From: Acidobacteria bacterium SCN 69-37
Lineage (GTDB): Bacteria; Acidobacteriota; Vicinamibacteria; Vicinamibacterales; SCN-69-37
DNA: 64,000 nt
Reading direction: 5' to 3'
Assembly (NCBI GenBank): GCA_001724025.1
Contig: MEDJ01000004.1
Span: 119,466-183,465, forward strand
Positions within the stretch are counted from its first letter, which is position 1, and the number at the start of each line of letters is the position of its first letter. Positions 55,100-64,000 of the stretch are shown in pieces. A model generated the notes under the pieces. It was not told the origin of the DNA, did no database searches, and was given only the letters and a program-made list of their open reading frames with translations. Made by a program: the position numbers and the translations under genes.

Positions 55100-56344
55100 C
55101 TATCGAGCGACGTCGACGGCACCGTCCGGTGCGGCGATCGGTTCGTCGTGTGGCGGACGGACGTCGGGGAGGAACGCGGCGAGCAGGCCGATCAGCGGCA
55201 GGAACGCGCAGACGTGATAGACGAAGTCAATGCCGGCCCTGTCGGCCAGCAATCCCAGCACCGCCGCGCCGATGCCGCCCAGCCCGAAGCTGAAGCCGTA
55301 GAACAGCCCTGACACCATCCCGATGCGGTGCGTCAGCATGTCCTGCGCGTAGACGATGATCGCGGGGAAGGCCGAGGCGAGGACGAGCCCGATCACCACG
55401 CTCAGGGCCACCGTCCAGCCGAGGCCCACCCACGGCAGCATCAGCGCGAAGGGCGCACAGCCGAGAATCGAGAACCAGATCACGCGCTTGCGACCGATCC
55501 GGTCGCCGAGCGGTCCACCGAGCAGCGTGCCCGCGGCCACGGCGAACAGGAAGACGGCCAGCAGGTTCGCCGCCGCGTGCGCCGACAGGCCGAAGCGGTG
55601 CATCAGGTAGAACTCGTAGTAGCTGCTGAAGCTCGCCAGGTAGAAGAACTTCGAGAAGATCAGCAGCAGCAGGATGCCGACCGTGCGCCTGACGACGGCC
55701 CGCGGAAAGCGCGGCGGTCCGGCTGCGGCGTGTCGTCCGCCGCGATCGGCCACGCGCTGCTGGTACCAGCGGCTCACCTGCAGCAGGATCACGATCGACA
55801 GCACGGCGACTAGGCCGAACCAGCTGGCGCTCTGGCGCCCGAGTTTCAGGACGATCATCGCGGCGAAGAACGGTCCCATCGCCTGGCCCAGGTTGCCGCC
55901 GATCTGGAAGAGCGACTGCGCGAAACCGTAGCGGCCGCCCGAGGCCATGCGTGCGACGCGCGAGGATTCCGGGTGGAACGTGGCCGATCCGCAGCCGATC
56001 AGTGCCACGGCCACCAGCAGCAGGCCATAGGTCGGTGCCACGGAGAGCAGCAGCAGGCCGACGAGCGTGAAGCACATGCCGACGGGCAGCGAGTACGGCA
56101 GCGGCCGCTTGTCGGTCACGATGCCGACGAGCGGCTGCAGGAGCGACGCCGTCATCTGGAACGTGAGTGTGACGAGGCCGATCTGCACGAAACTCAGCGT
56201 GAACTCGTCCTTGAGCAGCGGGTAGATCGTGACGATCACCGACTGCATCATGTCGTTCAGCATGTGGACGACGCTGACCGCGCCGATCATGCCGTAGCGG
56301 GCGTGTGTGACGTGAGTGTCCGAGAGGGCTGAGCGCGCGGTCAC
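55100..56344 (-). CDS. MFS transporter, fosmidomycin-resistance (Fsr) type
   Basis: A 414-residue major facilitator protein with about 12 hydrophobic helices. The motif GCGSATFHPESSRVARM and GRYGFAQSLFQIGGNLGQAMGP in outline are typical of the Fsr subfamily, proton-driven drug exporters of the inner membrane. The true substrate is unknown. It converges on leuA with a 20-base gap. Confidence 0.87.
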   Translation of the reverse strand: MTARSALSDTHVTHARYGMIGAVSVVHMLNDMMQSVIVTIYPLLKDEFTLSFVQIGLVTLTFQMTASLLQPLVGIVTDKRPLPYSLPVGMCFTLVGLLLLSVAPTYGLLLVAVALIGCGSATFHPESSRVARMASGGRYGFAQSLFQIGGNLGQAMGPFFAAMIVLKLGRQSASWFGLVAVLSIVILLQVSRWYQQRVADRGGRHAAAGPPRFPRAVVRRTVGILLLLIFSKFFYLASFSSYYEFYLMHRFGLSAHAAANLLAVFLFAVAAGTLLGGPLGDRIGRKRVIWFSILGCAPFALMLPWVGLGWTVALSVVIGLVLASAFPAIIVYAQDMLTHRIGMVSGLFYGFSFGLGGIGAAVLGLLADRAGIDFVYHVCAFLPLIGLLAAFLPDVRPPHDEPIAAPDGAVDVAR

Positions 56345-56437
56345 CTGGTGTCCGACTGTGCGCCCGTGGATGAAGGATCGCCTGGGGGCGACGCAGCGAT
56401 CCTCAGATTGTACGTCATCCGGCGCACGTGGCGCCGA

Positions 56438-58285
56438 TCACTCGACCGTGACGCTCTTGGCCAGGTTCCTCGGTTGATCGACGTCGCACCCACGCCGCAC
56501 GGCCACGTGATACGCGAGCAACTGCACGGGGATCGTCAGCAGCACGGGCACCATCAGCGGGTGGACGTCCGGCACCGCGAGGATGACGTCACGATCCTTC
56601 GTCAGGATCTGCTCGAGCGCGGGCACCCGCGATCGCGTGGTGACGGCAATGATGCGGCCGCCGCGCGCCTTGGCCTCCTGGATGTTCCCGATGACCTTCT
56701 CGAACAGGCCGTCGTCGGCCGCGAGCACGATGACCGGCAGGTCTTCCTCGATGAGCGCGATCGGACCGTGCTTCATCTCGCCGGCCGGATAGCCCTCGGC
56801 GTGGATGTAGGAGATCTCCTTCAGCTTCAGTGCGCCTTCGAGGGCGATCGGGTAGTTGATCCCGCGACCGAGATAGAGACAGTCGCGACGGTTCTGGACC
56901 GAGGCCGACAGGTCTTCGATCGTGGGATTGACCGCGAGTGCTTCCTCGAGGCGCAGCGGCAGCTGATCGAGTTCGCGTACCAGCGCGATCGAGAGATCGT
57001 CGGGCGTCGTGCCGCGCGCCTGGCCGAGGGCGAGCGCGAGCAGGTGCAGCGCGACGAGCTGTGACGTGAACGCCTTCGTCGAGGCCACGCCGATTTCCGG
57101 ACCGGCGTGTGTGTAGACGGTCCCGTCGGCCTCGCGCGTGGCCATGCTGCCGACCACGTTGCAGATCGCGACGCTGCGCGCCCCGAGCCGGCGCGCCTCG
57201 CGCATCGCGCCGAGCGTATCGGCCGTCTCGCCGGACTGCGTGATCGCCACGGCCAGCGTGCGCGCGTTGACGATCGGCTGACGGTAGCGGAACTCCGATC
57301 CGTAGTCGACCTCGACGGGGACGCGCGCGATCTCTTCGATCAGGAACTTGCCGACGAGCCCGGAGTGCCACGACGTCCCGCACGCCAGGATGACGACGCG
57401 CTCGATGCCGGCAAGCACCTCCTGCGACAGCTGCATTTCCTCCAGGAACACGCGGCCCGTCTCGAGCGACGTGCGGCCCAGGATCGTCTCGCGCACGGCC
57501 CACGGCTGCTCGTGAATCTCCTTGAGCATGAAGTGGCGGTAGCCGGCCTTCTCGGCCATCACCGGATCCCAGGAAATGTGCTGCGGCGTCTTGTCGTGCG
57601 CCTCGCCCTCGAAGTTCGTGAACGTCACGCCGCCGCGCGTGACCACTGCCATCTCCTGATCGTCGAGGAACGCGATGGTCCGTGTGTGCGCGAGGATTGC
57701 CGGGATGTCCGACGCGACGAAGTACTCGTTGTCGCCAAGGCCGACGACTACGGGCGGGCCGTTGCGGACCGCCACGATCGTGTCGGGATCGTCAGCCGAG
57801 ATCAGGACGAGCGCGAACAGGCCGCGCAGCCGCTTCAGCGCCCGGCGCACGGCTGCCGCCAGGCCGTCGTTGCGCCACGCCTGCTCGACGAGGTGCGCGA
57901 CGATCTCGGTGTCGGTCTCCGTGGCGAAACGGTGCCCCTCGGCGATCAGCTCCTGCTTCAGTTCGAGGTAGTTCTCGACGATACCGTTGTGGACGACGAC
58001 GATGCGGCCGGTGCAGTCGCGATGCGGGTGGGCATTCTCCTCGGACGGCCGGCCGTGCGTGGCCCAGCGCGTGTGGCCGATGCCGAAGTCGCCGTCGACC
58101 GGATCGACGGCCAGCACGTCCTCGAGCTTCGACAGCTTGCCCGGGCTCCGCCGGACCTGGACCGTGCCGTCGCGGACGACGGCGACACCGGCCGAGTCGT
58201 ATCCGCGGTACTCGAGACGCCGCAGGCCTTCGATGAGAACGGGAAGCAGCGGTTTGCTGCCGAGATACCCGACGATGCCGCACAT
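56438..58285 (-). CDS. glmS: Glutamine-fructose-6-phosphate aminotransferase
   Basis: Makes glucosamine 6-phosphate for peptidoglycan and lipid A. The 615-residue protein has the N-terminal glutaminase with Cys2 (MCGIVGYLG), GHTRWATHG, two SIS domains ([19 protein letters not shown] [11 protein letters not shown]) and the C-terminal LAKSVTVE. No glmS ribozyme is visible: the 3-base gap to the upstream glmU leaves no room. Confidence 0.97.
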   Translation of the reverse strand: MCGIVGYLGSKPLLPVLIEGLRRLEYRGYDSAGVAVVRDGTVQVRRSPGKLSKLEDVLAVDPVDGDFGIGHTRWATHGRPSEENAHPHRDCTGRIVVVHNGIVENYLELKQELIAEGHRFATETDTEIVAHLVEQAWRNDGLAAAVRRALKRLRGLFALVLISADDPDTIVAVRNGPPVVVGLGDNEYFVASDIPAILAHTRTIAFLDDQEMAVVTRGGVTFTNFEGEAHDKTPQHISWDPVMAEKAGYRHFMLKEIHEQPWAVRETILGRTSLETGRVFLEEMQLSQEVLAGIERVVILACGTSWHSGLVGKFLIEEIARVPVEVDYGSEFRYRQPIVNARTLAVAITQSGETADTLGAMREARRLGARSVAICNVVGSMATREADGTVYTHAGPEIGVASTKAFTSQLVALHLLALALGQARGTTPDDLSIALVRELDQLPLRLEEALAVNPTIEDLSASVQNRRDCLYLGRGINYPIALEGALKLKEISYIHAEGYPAGEMKHGPIALIEEDLPVIVLAADDGLFEKVIGNIQEAKARGGRIIAVTTRSRVPALEQILTKDRDVILAVPDVHPLMVPVLLTIPVQLLAYHVAVRRGCDVDQPRNLAKSVTVE

Positions 58286-58288
58286 GGC

Positions 58289-59689
58289 TCAGCGTGCCTT
58301 GTCCTTCTGGCGGTCTGCGGCGCGTCGTTCGGCCCAGCCGTCCTTGTTGGTCTGATGCGATCGCGCCACGGCCAGCGCGCCGGCCGGGACGTCGTGCGTG
58401 ATCGTCGATCCCGCACCGACGTAGGCGCCGGCGCCGATCGTGACGGGGGCCACGAGCTGCGAATCGCTGCCGACGAACACGCCGTCTTCGATCGTCGTGC
58501 GGTGCTTGGTGGTGCCGTCGTAATTGCAGGTGATCACGCCGGCGCCGACGTTCACGTTCGCGCCGATCGTCGCGTCACCGAGGTACGCCAGGTGATTCGC
58601 CTTCGACCCGGGACCCAGCGTCGTCTTCTTCAGCTCGACGAAGTTGCCGACGTGCGCCCGCGGGCCGACCTGCGATCCCGGCCGCAGGTGCGCGAACGGC
58701 CCGATGTGCACGCCGTCACCGACAGTGGAGTCGAGCACCAGCGTGTGATCGAGCAGCGTCACGTCGTCGCCAATCGTCGAGTCGGTGATGCGCGTGCCGG
58801 CGTGAATCCGGCAGCGCGTCCCGATGACGCTGCGTCCGCTGATCGTCACGCCCGGCGCGATGATCGTGTCTTCGCCAATCGTCACGTCCGCGTCGATGAA
58901 CGTCGAGGCTGGATCCTCGAGCGTGACACCGTGCAGCATCTGCATCCGGCGCGTGCGATCGTGCAGGACGCGGCCGAGTTCGGCGAGATCGACGCGCGTG
59001 TTGATGCCGCGCAGCTCTGTGGCGTCATCGATGCAGAGCGTCTCGATCCGCCGGCCGCGGCGATGATGTGCCGAGACCAGGTCGGTGAGGTAGTACTCGC
59101 CCTGGGCGTTGTCCGTTGCGAGGTGGCGCAGGTCGTCGAACAGGCCGTCGAGATCGAGCGCGTAGATGCCACTATTGATCTCTCGGATGGCCCGTTCGTC
59201 CGCCGACGCGTCGCGCTCCTCGACGATACGCGTGATGCGGCCGTCCGAGTCGCGAACGATGCGGCCGTAGCCGTACGGGTCGCCGAGCGTGGCCGTCAGC
59301 ACCGTCAACGCCGCATCGTGCGTGCGGTGGTGAGCGATCAGGTCGCGCAGCGTGCCGGCAGTGAGCAGCGGCACGTCCCCGTAGAGGAGCAGCACGGTAC
59401 CGCGGCGTCCCGCCAGCTCGGCTTCGGCCTGCAACAGCGCGTGGCCCGTGCCGAGCTGCGGTGACTGCACCGCGAATCGGACCGCGGGATAGGCCGCGAG
59501 CGCCGCGCGTACGTCATCGGCGCCGTGGCCGACGACGACAGTGGTGCTGGCGACGTCGAGACCGACCGTCGTGCGGACGACGTGTTCGATGATGGGACGA
59601 CCGGCCAACGGGTGGACGACCTTGGACACCGCGGACTTCATCCGGGTGCCCTTGCCGGCGGCAAGAATGACGACGTGGAGTTCGCTCAT
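58289..59689 (-). CDS. glmU: Bifunctional UDP-GlcNAc pyrophosphorylase / GlcN-1-P acetyltransferase
   Basis: Makes UDP-GlcNAc, the next product after GlmS. From ATG 59689 it has 466 residues. The uridylyltransferase domain carries LAAGKGTRMKS and LLYGDVPLL; the C-terminal half is a left-handed beta-helix of hexapeptide repeats with the acetyltransferase motif VITCNYDGTTKHRT. It lies 3 bases before glmS, forming a two-gene operon. Confidence 0.95.
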   Translation of the reverse strand: MSELHVVILAAGKGTRMKSAVSKVVHPLAGRPIIEHVVRTTVGLDVASTTVVVGHGADDVRAALAAYPAVRFAVQSPQLGTGHALLQAEAELAGRRGTVLLLYGDVPLLTAGTLRDLIAHHRTHDAALTVLTATLGDPYGYGRIVRDSDGRITRIVEERDASADERAIREINSGIYALDLDGLFDDLRHLATDNAQGEYYLTDLVSAHHRRGRRIETLCIDDATELRGINTRVDLAELGRVLHDRTRRMQMLHGVTLEDPASTFIDADVTIGEDTIIAPGVTISGRSVIGTRCRIHAGTRITDSTIGDDVTLLDHTLVLDSTVGDGVHIGPFAHLRPGSQVGPRAHVGNFVELKKTTLGPGSKANHLAYLGDATIGANVNVGAGVITCNYDGTTKHRTTIEDGVFVGSDSQLVAPVTIGAGAYVGAGSTITHDVPAGALAVARSHQTNKDGWAERRAADRQKDKAR

Positions 59690-59917
59690 GGAGACGGCCG
59701 GCCGTCGAACGGCGACGGCAGGCAACCGCATGATTATCGCCCGGAGTGCGAGCGATTGACCGGGCCGGATGTCAGGGAGTGTGCAGGTCTGTCTGCGCCT
59801 GGTTGATCCGCGGAGCGAGCACGTTGCGGCTCGCGACGGGGGATCCGGGTGGCGCGGGCGCTCGACATGGCCATGGCGGGTGTCCGGGTCGAGCTGCAAT
59901 CTACAAGAGGGCCTAAT

Positions 59918-60766
59918 TTATTTGTTGTGCTGTTTGACCAATATTTTGGTTTTCTTGATCGTCGTCCTGACGCGATTGACGGGAATCTGAAAGGCCGCGG
60001 CCGCAGCTGAAAGAATCCGGTCTTCCGAGAGGCCAGGCAGGTCTGCCAGGTGATTCACGAACGCGAGCATCGCTTCGCCGTCGATGGGAACGGGCTCAGA
60101 TTTCGGAGCCGGACCAACCACGACGACGAATTCGCCGCGGTCCGGCACGTCAGGAGGGACAGAGTGCGATGAATTATCCCATTCGATAGAATTTTCATAT
60201 ATTTTAGATAGCTCTCTGTTGATAATTATCTGTCTTTTGACCAACAACAGGTCGTCGAGCGTCCGTCGGATCCTGTGAGGGGCCTCGAAGAAAACAGCGG
60301 CCCCCGGCACATGGGCCAGTGCCTCGAACCAGCGATTCCGGGCCTCGCCGGCGGGCGGCGGAAATCCGAGAAACGTAAACGGGACTGCCGGCAGTCCGCT
60401 GATGGACAGGGCCGCCGTCACCGCGCTGGCCCCGGGAATGGCGACGACCGGCAGCCCGGCCTGCCGGCACAGGCGGACCAACGTCTCGCCCGGATCCGAG
60501 ATGCCGGGCGTGCCGGCGTCCGACACGACGGCCACCGACGCCCCGGCCCTGATGCGCTCCACCAGGCGGGGCGCTTCGCGATGTTCGTTGTGCGCGTGGA
60601 GACTGATGAGCGGTTTGCTGATGCCGACGTGGGCGAGCAGCCGGCTCGTGCGCCGCGTGTCCTCGGCCGCGATCACGTCGACCTCGCCGAGGATCCGGCG
60701 GGCGCGCGCGGTCAGATCTTCGAGATTTCCGATCGGCGTGGCAACGACGTAGAGAGAGCCGGGCAT
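59918..60766 (-). CDS. rsmI: 16S rRNA (cytidine-2'-O) methyltransferase RsmI
   Basis: Methylates C1402 of 16S rRNA. From ATG 60766 it has 282 residues, with SLYVVATPIGNLEDLTARA, AEDTRRTSRLL, VSDAGTPGISDPG and EAPHRIRRTLDDL. Two internal stretches (about 60165-60250 and 59918-59985) are strongly AT-rich compared with the rest and encode Lys/Ile/Asn-rich segments, yet the frame and the conserved NRELSKIYE are intact. Confidence 0.93.
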   Translation of the reverse strand: MPGSLYVVATPIGNLEDLTARARRILGEVDVIAAEDTRRTSRLLAHVGISKPLISLHAHNEHREAPRLVERIRAGASVAVVSDAGTPGISDPGETLVRLCRQAGLPVVAIPGASAVTAALSISGLPAVPFTFLGFPPPAGEARNRWFEALAHVPGAAVFFEAPHRIRRTLDDLLLVKRQIIINRELSKIYENSIEWDNSSHSVPPDVPDRGEFVVVVGPAPKSEPVPIDGEAMLAFVNHLADLPGLSEDRILSAAAAAFQIPVNRVRTTIKKTKILVKQHNK

Positions 60767-60778
60767 GAGCAGGTTATC

Positions 60779-60784
60779 TATAAT
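60779..60784 (+). promoter_or_regulatory. Candidate -10 element for the FmdB gene
   Basis: TATAAT 24 bases before the FmdB start, in the 41-base divergent gap with rsmI. No matching -35 is evident. Confidence 0.35.
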
Positions 60785-60807
60785 GACAAGTTGGACGGAG
60801 TGTCGCG

Positions 60808-61131
60808 ATGCCTCTCTATGAGTATCTCTGCGGTTCGTGTGGTCATCGGTTCGAGCGGATCCAGAAGTTCTCGGATGCCCCACTGACCGAGTGCCCTGCC
60901 TGCGGCGGTCATGTCGACAAGCAGGTGTCGTCGCCCGCGATTCAGTTCAAGGGCAGCGGCTGGTACATCACGGACTATGCCAGGTCCGGTGGCGCGAAGG
61001 ATTCCGGTGCGTCGTCGGCCGGCACCAGCAAAACGTCGTCGAGTACGACGTCAGGCGGCAGCGCCTCGTCGTCGAGTGAGGCCGCGCCAGCGGCTGCGGC
61101 CCCGGCGGCCAAGTCCGACACCACGAAGTAG
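60808..61131 (+). CDS. FmdB-family zinc-ribbon protein
   Basis: A 107-residue protein whose first 45 residues form a zinc ribbon, with cysteines in CGSC (8, 11) and CPAC (29, 32), beginning MPLYEYLCGSCGHRFE. The rest is a Ser/Ala-rich, probably disordered tail. FmdB proteins are small putative regulators of unproven function. It converges on galU with a 22-base gap. Confidence 0.9.
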   Translation: MPLYEYLCGSCGHRFERIQKFSDAPLTECPACGGHVDKQVSSPAIQFKGSGWYITDYARSGGAKDSGASSAGTSKTSSSTTSGGSASSSSEAAPAAAAPAAKSDTTK

Positions 61132-61153
61132 CCGACGGCGCCGCGCGACAGAC

Positions 61154-62044
61154 TCACGCGCGCGGCAGCGTGTCGAGGTACTGGCGGAACGGTTCGGCCA
61201 GGTCCGGGCGCTTCAGCGCAAAATACACGACCGCCTTCAGAAAGCCGAGTTTGTTGCCGGTGTCGTGCCGGACACCAGACACTTCGCACGCGTAGATCGG
61301 CCGCTGCGCCAACAGACGCCGCAGGCCGTTGGTCAGCTGGATCTCACCCTGGACCTCGCCGGACTTCACCGATGCCGCTTCGTCCTCCAGGCAGTCGAAG
61401 ATGTCCGGGGTCAGCACGTACCGCCCGATGATGGCGAGATCCGACGGAGCGGCCGCGGCCTCGGGTTTCTCGACCAGGTCGGTGATGCGGTAGACCCCCT
61501 CGCGCACGGGCTCGTACGCGATGACGCCGTATCCGGAAATCTGCGCCTTCGGCACCCGCTCGACGAGCAGCACGGGGCCATCCAGTTCCTCGGACACGGC
61601 AATCATCTGTGCGAGGGCCGAGGGTGTGGCATCGATCACGTCGTCGGCGAGGATGACGGCAAACGGTTCGTTGCCGACGAGCGGCCGGGCCGTGAGCACC
61701 GCGTGTCCGAGTCCGAGCGGCTCTCCCTGCCGGACGTAGGCCAGGCTGCGCGAGATGGCGCGTACTTCGGCGGCCAGGGCCGACTTGCCGCGCGACTCCA
61801 GAAACGTCTCGAGCTCGACCGACACGTCGAAGTGATCCTCGATGGCATTCTTGCCGCGGCCGGTCACGATGACGATGTCCTCGACGCCGGCCGAGATGGC
61901 TTCTTCGATGCCGTACTGGATGATCGGTTTGTCGACCAGCGGCAGCATCTCCTTCGGCTGCGCCTTGGTGGCGGGCAGGAAGCGCGTGCCGAGGCCCGCG
62001 GCGGGAAAGACCGCCTTGGTTACACGATTCTTCACAGTGGCCAT
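61154..62044 (-). CDS. galU: UTP-glucose-1-phosphate uridylyltransferase
   Basis: Makes UDP-glucose for envelope polysaccharides. From ATG 62044 it has 296 residues; the longer open frame would cover serS. Signatures: VFPAAGLGTRFLPATKAQPK, MLPLVDKPIIQYGIEEA, ILADDVID and VEKPE. It is divergent from serS with a 51-base gap. Confidence 0.95.
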   Translation of the reverse strand: MATVKNRVTKAVFPAAGLGTRFLPATKAQPKEMLPLVDKPIIQYGIEEAISAGVEDIVIVTGRGKNAIEDHFDVSVELETFLESRGKSALAAEVRAISRSLAYVRQGEPLGLGHAVLTARPLVGNEPFAVILADDVIDATPSALAQMIAVSEELDGPVLLVERVPKAQISGYGVIAYEPVREGVYRITDLVEKPEAAAAPSDLAIIGRYVLTPDIFDCLEDEAASVKSGEVQGEIQLTNGLRRLLAQRPIYACEVSGVRHDTGNKLGFLKAVVYFALKRPDLAEPFRQYLDTLPRA

Positions 62045-62095
62045 CGTGGCGGCATCGTATCGCAACGCAAGGCAGGCGGTATAGCATGAAGGGTC

Positions 62096-63379
62096 ATGTT
62101 CGACGCCTCCCTGATTCGCGATCGTCTGCCGTTCGTCGACGCGCGCCTGCGCGCGCGTGGCATGGATCCGTCGGCGGCGCTGGGCGAGCTGTCGTCGCTC
62201 GACGCCGAGCGTCGGCGGCTGATCCCGATCGTCGAAACGTTGAAGCGCGAGTCGAACGCTTCGGCCGAGGCCGTGGCGCGCGCCAAGCGCGAGGGGCGCG
62301 ATCCGAGCGAGATCTTCGCGGCCAACCGCGCGCGTGCGCAGGAGATTCGCGCGCACGAGGCGACGCTCGTCGAGATCGAGGCGGCCAGGGACGCGCGGCT
62401 ACTGACGCTGCCGAACCTGCCGCACGAGAGCGTGCCTGTCGGCGCATCGGCGGCCGACAACGTCGAGGTGCGGCGCTGGGGCACGCCGCGGGCGTTTGCA
62501 TTCGAGCCGAAGCCGCACTGGGATCTCGGCGCCGCGCTCGGGATTCTCGACTTCGAGCGGGCCGCACGGATGTCCGGGGCGCGGTTCTCGGTGCTCTCGG
62601 GCGCCGGTGCGCGGCTGGCGCGCGGGCTGATCAACTTCATGCTCGATGTGCACACGCGCGAGCACGGGTACCGCGAGATCGAGCCGCCGTTCCTCGTCAA
62701 CGCGGCGGCACTGACGGGCACGGGCAACCTGCCGAAGTTCGAGCAGGATCTCTTCAAGATCGCCGGCGACTGGGATCTGTTCCTGATTCCGACGGCGGAA
62801 GTGCCGCTGACCAACCTGCACCGCGAAGAGGTGCTCGACGGCAAGGCGCTGCCGATCCGCTACACGGCCTACACGCCGTGCTTCCGCAGCGAGGCCGGGT
62901 CGTACGGCGCCGACGTGCGCGGGCTGATTCGCCAGCACCAGTTCGACAAGGTCGAGTTGGTGAAGTTCACGACCGCCGACCAGTCGTACGACGAACTCGA
63001 GGCGCTCGTGCGCAACGCGGAAACGATCCTGCAGCGGCTCGAACTGCCGCACCGGACCGTGTTGCTGTGCACGGGCGACATGGGGTTCGCGTCGGCGAAG
63101 ACGTACGACATCGAGGTGTGGCTGCCGAGCCAGCAGACGTATCGCGAGATCTCGTCGTGCAGCAACACCGAGGCGTTCCAGGCGCGGCGCGCGCAGATCC
63201 GCTACAAGCCCGAGGGTGGCGGCAAGAACCAGTTCGCGCACACACTGAACGGATCGGGCCTGGCCGTCGGGCGTACGCTCATCGCGATTCTCGAGAACGG
63301 TCAGCAGGAAGACGGTTCGATCGTCATCCCGGAGGCCCTTCGCCCGTACGTCGGCATGGACCGGCTGGAAGGCTCCTGA
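62096..63379 (+). CDS. serS: Seryl-tRNA synthetase
   Basis: Charges tRNA-Ser. The 427-residue class II enzyme has the N-terminal coiled-coil arm (about 30-100), motif 2 [20 protein letters not shown] and motif 3 [18 protein letters not shown] tRNA-Ser gene follows 181 bases downstream, past a duplicated repeat. Confidence 0.97.
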   Translation: MFDASLIRDRLPFVDARLRARGMDPSAALGELSSLDAERRRLIPIVETLKRESNASAEAVARAKREGRDPSEIFAANRARAQEIRAHEATLVEIEAARDARLLTLPNLPHESVPVGASAADNVEVRRWGTPRAFAFEPKPHWDLGAALGILDFERAARMSGARFSVLSGAGARLARGLINFMLDVHTREHGYREIEPPFLVNAAALTGTGNLPKFEQDLFKIAGDWDLFLIPTAEVPLTNLHREEVLDGKALPIRYTAYTPCFRSEAGSYGADVRGLIRQHQFDKVELVKFTTADQSYDELEALVRNAETILQRLELPHRTVLLCTGDMGFASAKTYDIEVWLPSQQTYREISSCSNTEAFQARRAQIRYKPEGGGKNQFAHTLNGSGLAVGRTLIAILENGQQEDGSIVIPEALRPYVGMDRLEGS

Positions 63380-63418
63380 AGCAGCCGATTGCCTCGATTT
63401 CGGAGCCAGACGCACGCG

Positions 63419-63550
63419 GAACGGCGCGGTGCGAAAGCGAGCGCAGCGAGAGAGGCGGGGTGCAGGGGGCCCCGCCACCGACCGCCAGAGGCGAACGGAG
63501 CGGCGCGAAAGCAAGCGCAGTGAGCGAGGCGGGGTGTAGGGGGCCCCGCC
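63419..63550. repeat. Duplicated 58-base hairpin repeat between serS and tRNA-Ser
   Basis: Copies at 63419-63476 and 63493-63550 match at 52 of 58 positions in the same orientation. Each ends with a hairpin, GGCGGGG then a 9-base loop then CCCCGCC. The hairpins could end serS transcription; the duplication and GC-rich make-up fit a dispersed repeat family. Confidence 0.8.
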
Positions 63551-63560
63551 GATCTAACAA

Positions 63561-63650
63561 GGAGAGATGGCCGAGCGGTCGAAGGCAGCGGTCTTGAAAA
63601 CCGCAGTACCCGGAAGGGTACCGGGGGTTCGAATCCCTCTCTCTCCGCCA
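63561..63650 (+). tRNA. tRNA-Ser (anticodon UGA)
   Basis: Acceptor GGAGAGA (63561-63567) pairs with TCTCTCC (63640-63646). The anticodon stem GCGGT/ACCGC holds loop CTTGAAA with anticodon TGA at 63595-63597. A long variable arm (GTACCC GGAA GGGTAC) is typical of tRNA-Ser. GGTTCGAATCC marks the T arm, and CCA is encoded (63648-63650). Confidence 0.97.
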
Positions 63651-63850
63651 ATCTTCGCCAGACGCTCGCGGCTACGGTTGGCAGGCCGCGTTCTGCGAGC
63701 GCACCACAAAGGTTGTCCACCGTAGAGCTCCGTAGGAGCGAAGGTGGATTCCTGCCATACCCAAACCCTCCTGGCTATTGTCCCCTCGTTGGATCGCTCG
63801 CTGGCCATGGCCGGCGAGTGAGATGCGTTCTCGCCGGAACCACCATTCCT
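63651..63850. other. Intergenic stretch after tRNA-Ser
   Basis: 200 bases with no gene I can support; a short minus-strand open frame here spans the tRNA and is not real. Confidence 0.5.
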
Positions 63851-64000
63851 TCAGATCGCGTCGAGCGCCTCGCGCCGCCGCGTGACCGCGGCGGCGATCG
63901 AGGCGCGATGCGCGTCGACGGCCTGCGCGTCCGTGGCCAGGACGCGCAGGCCGTCCTCGATGGCCGTGCGGACGACGTCGGGCGCCGGCCCGCCGTGCGT
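63851..64000 (-). CDS. C-terminal end of a gene, possibly argininosuccinate lyase (partial)
   Basis: The minus-strand frame runs off the window edge and stops at TGA 63853-63851, giving 49 residues that begin THGGPAPDVVRTAIEDGL and end in an Arg/Ala-rich helix. The GGPAP-VV-R pattern resembles the last helices of argininosuccinate lyase, which catalyses the final step of arginine synthesis. The fragment is too short for certainty. Confidence 0.4.
   Translation of the reverse strand, partial: THGGPAPDVVRTAIEDGLRVLATDAQAVDAHRASIAAAVTRRREALDAI

Noticed and set aside
56345..58288. A glmS ribozyme/riboswitch upstream of glmS
   Set aside because: glmS starts 3 bases after glmU, leaving no leader in which the ribozyme could fold.
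63554..63808. Small minus-strand open frame over the tRNA
   Set aside because: It overlaps the tRNA-Ser gene and has no support.

Overview
The window is a GC-rich, almost fully coding bacterial chromosome segment. It spans the replication-origin neighbourhood (rpmH-dnaA-dnaN-gyrB-gyrA) and three perfect parS sites next to parAB. The cell is Gram-negative: there is a Wzm/Wzt-type O-antigen exporter, RfaE2, a SurA-like periplasmic chaperone, FabZ-like and DsbD proteins. Gene content and style (RsbU-like phosphatase, Mfd-SurA-DusB chain, conserved small proteins) suggest Acidobacteriota, probably a Vicinamibacteria-type lineage. That placement is inference from gene families, not a phylogeny.

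Layout. 1-4.4 kb (+): aminotransferase, DsbD, membrane GAF protein. 4.4-4.8 kb: non-coding, with a near-perfect inverted-repeat element. 4.8-14 kb: regulatory cluster (RsbU-like phosphatase, hybrid histidine kinase, FliA/WhiG-type sigma factor, small HTH protein plus stand-alone DHp protein, NtrC-type activator with two small partners) with a FabZ-like protein and a YhaM-like nuclease interspersed. 14-28.3 kb (-): one uninterrupted series atpH-A-G-D-C, PP2C phosphatase, wzm, wzt, rfaE2, mfd, PPIase, dusB, many with 4-base start/stop overlaps. 28.4-30.1 kb (-): parB, parA. 30.1-31.9 kb: 1.75 kb without a credible gene, holding three parS sites and a degenerate inverted-repeat element. 31.9-39.9 kb (-): UDG, DUF488, rsmG, mnmG, mnmE, khpB, yidC, yidD, rnpA, rpmH. 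40.4-48.3 kb (+): dnaA, dnaN, gyrB, gyrA, with DnaA-box-like sequences on both sides of dnaA. 48.4-55 kb: pcrA (-), leuC, leuD (+), LysR (-), leuA (+). 55-62 kb: MFS exporter, glmS-glmU, rsmI, FmdB, galU. 62-64 kb: serS (+), a duplicated hairpin repeat, tRNA-Ser(UGA), and the 3' end of a minus-strand gene resembling argH.

How it works together. Replication initiation, supercoiling and segregation genes flank the presumed origin; ribosome/RNase P/membrane-insertion/tRNA-modification genes form the classic leftward arm. F1-ATPase genes are present without F0 genes. glmU, glmS, galU, rfaE2 and wzm/wzt all serve envelope polysaccharide synthesis. Most of the window is housekeeping. The least explained items are the HTH/DHp gene pair, the repeat elements, the FabZ-like protein with an altered active site, and the LeuA lacking its regulatory domain.
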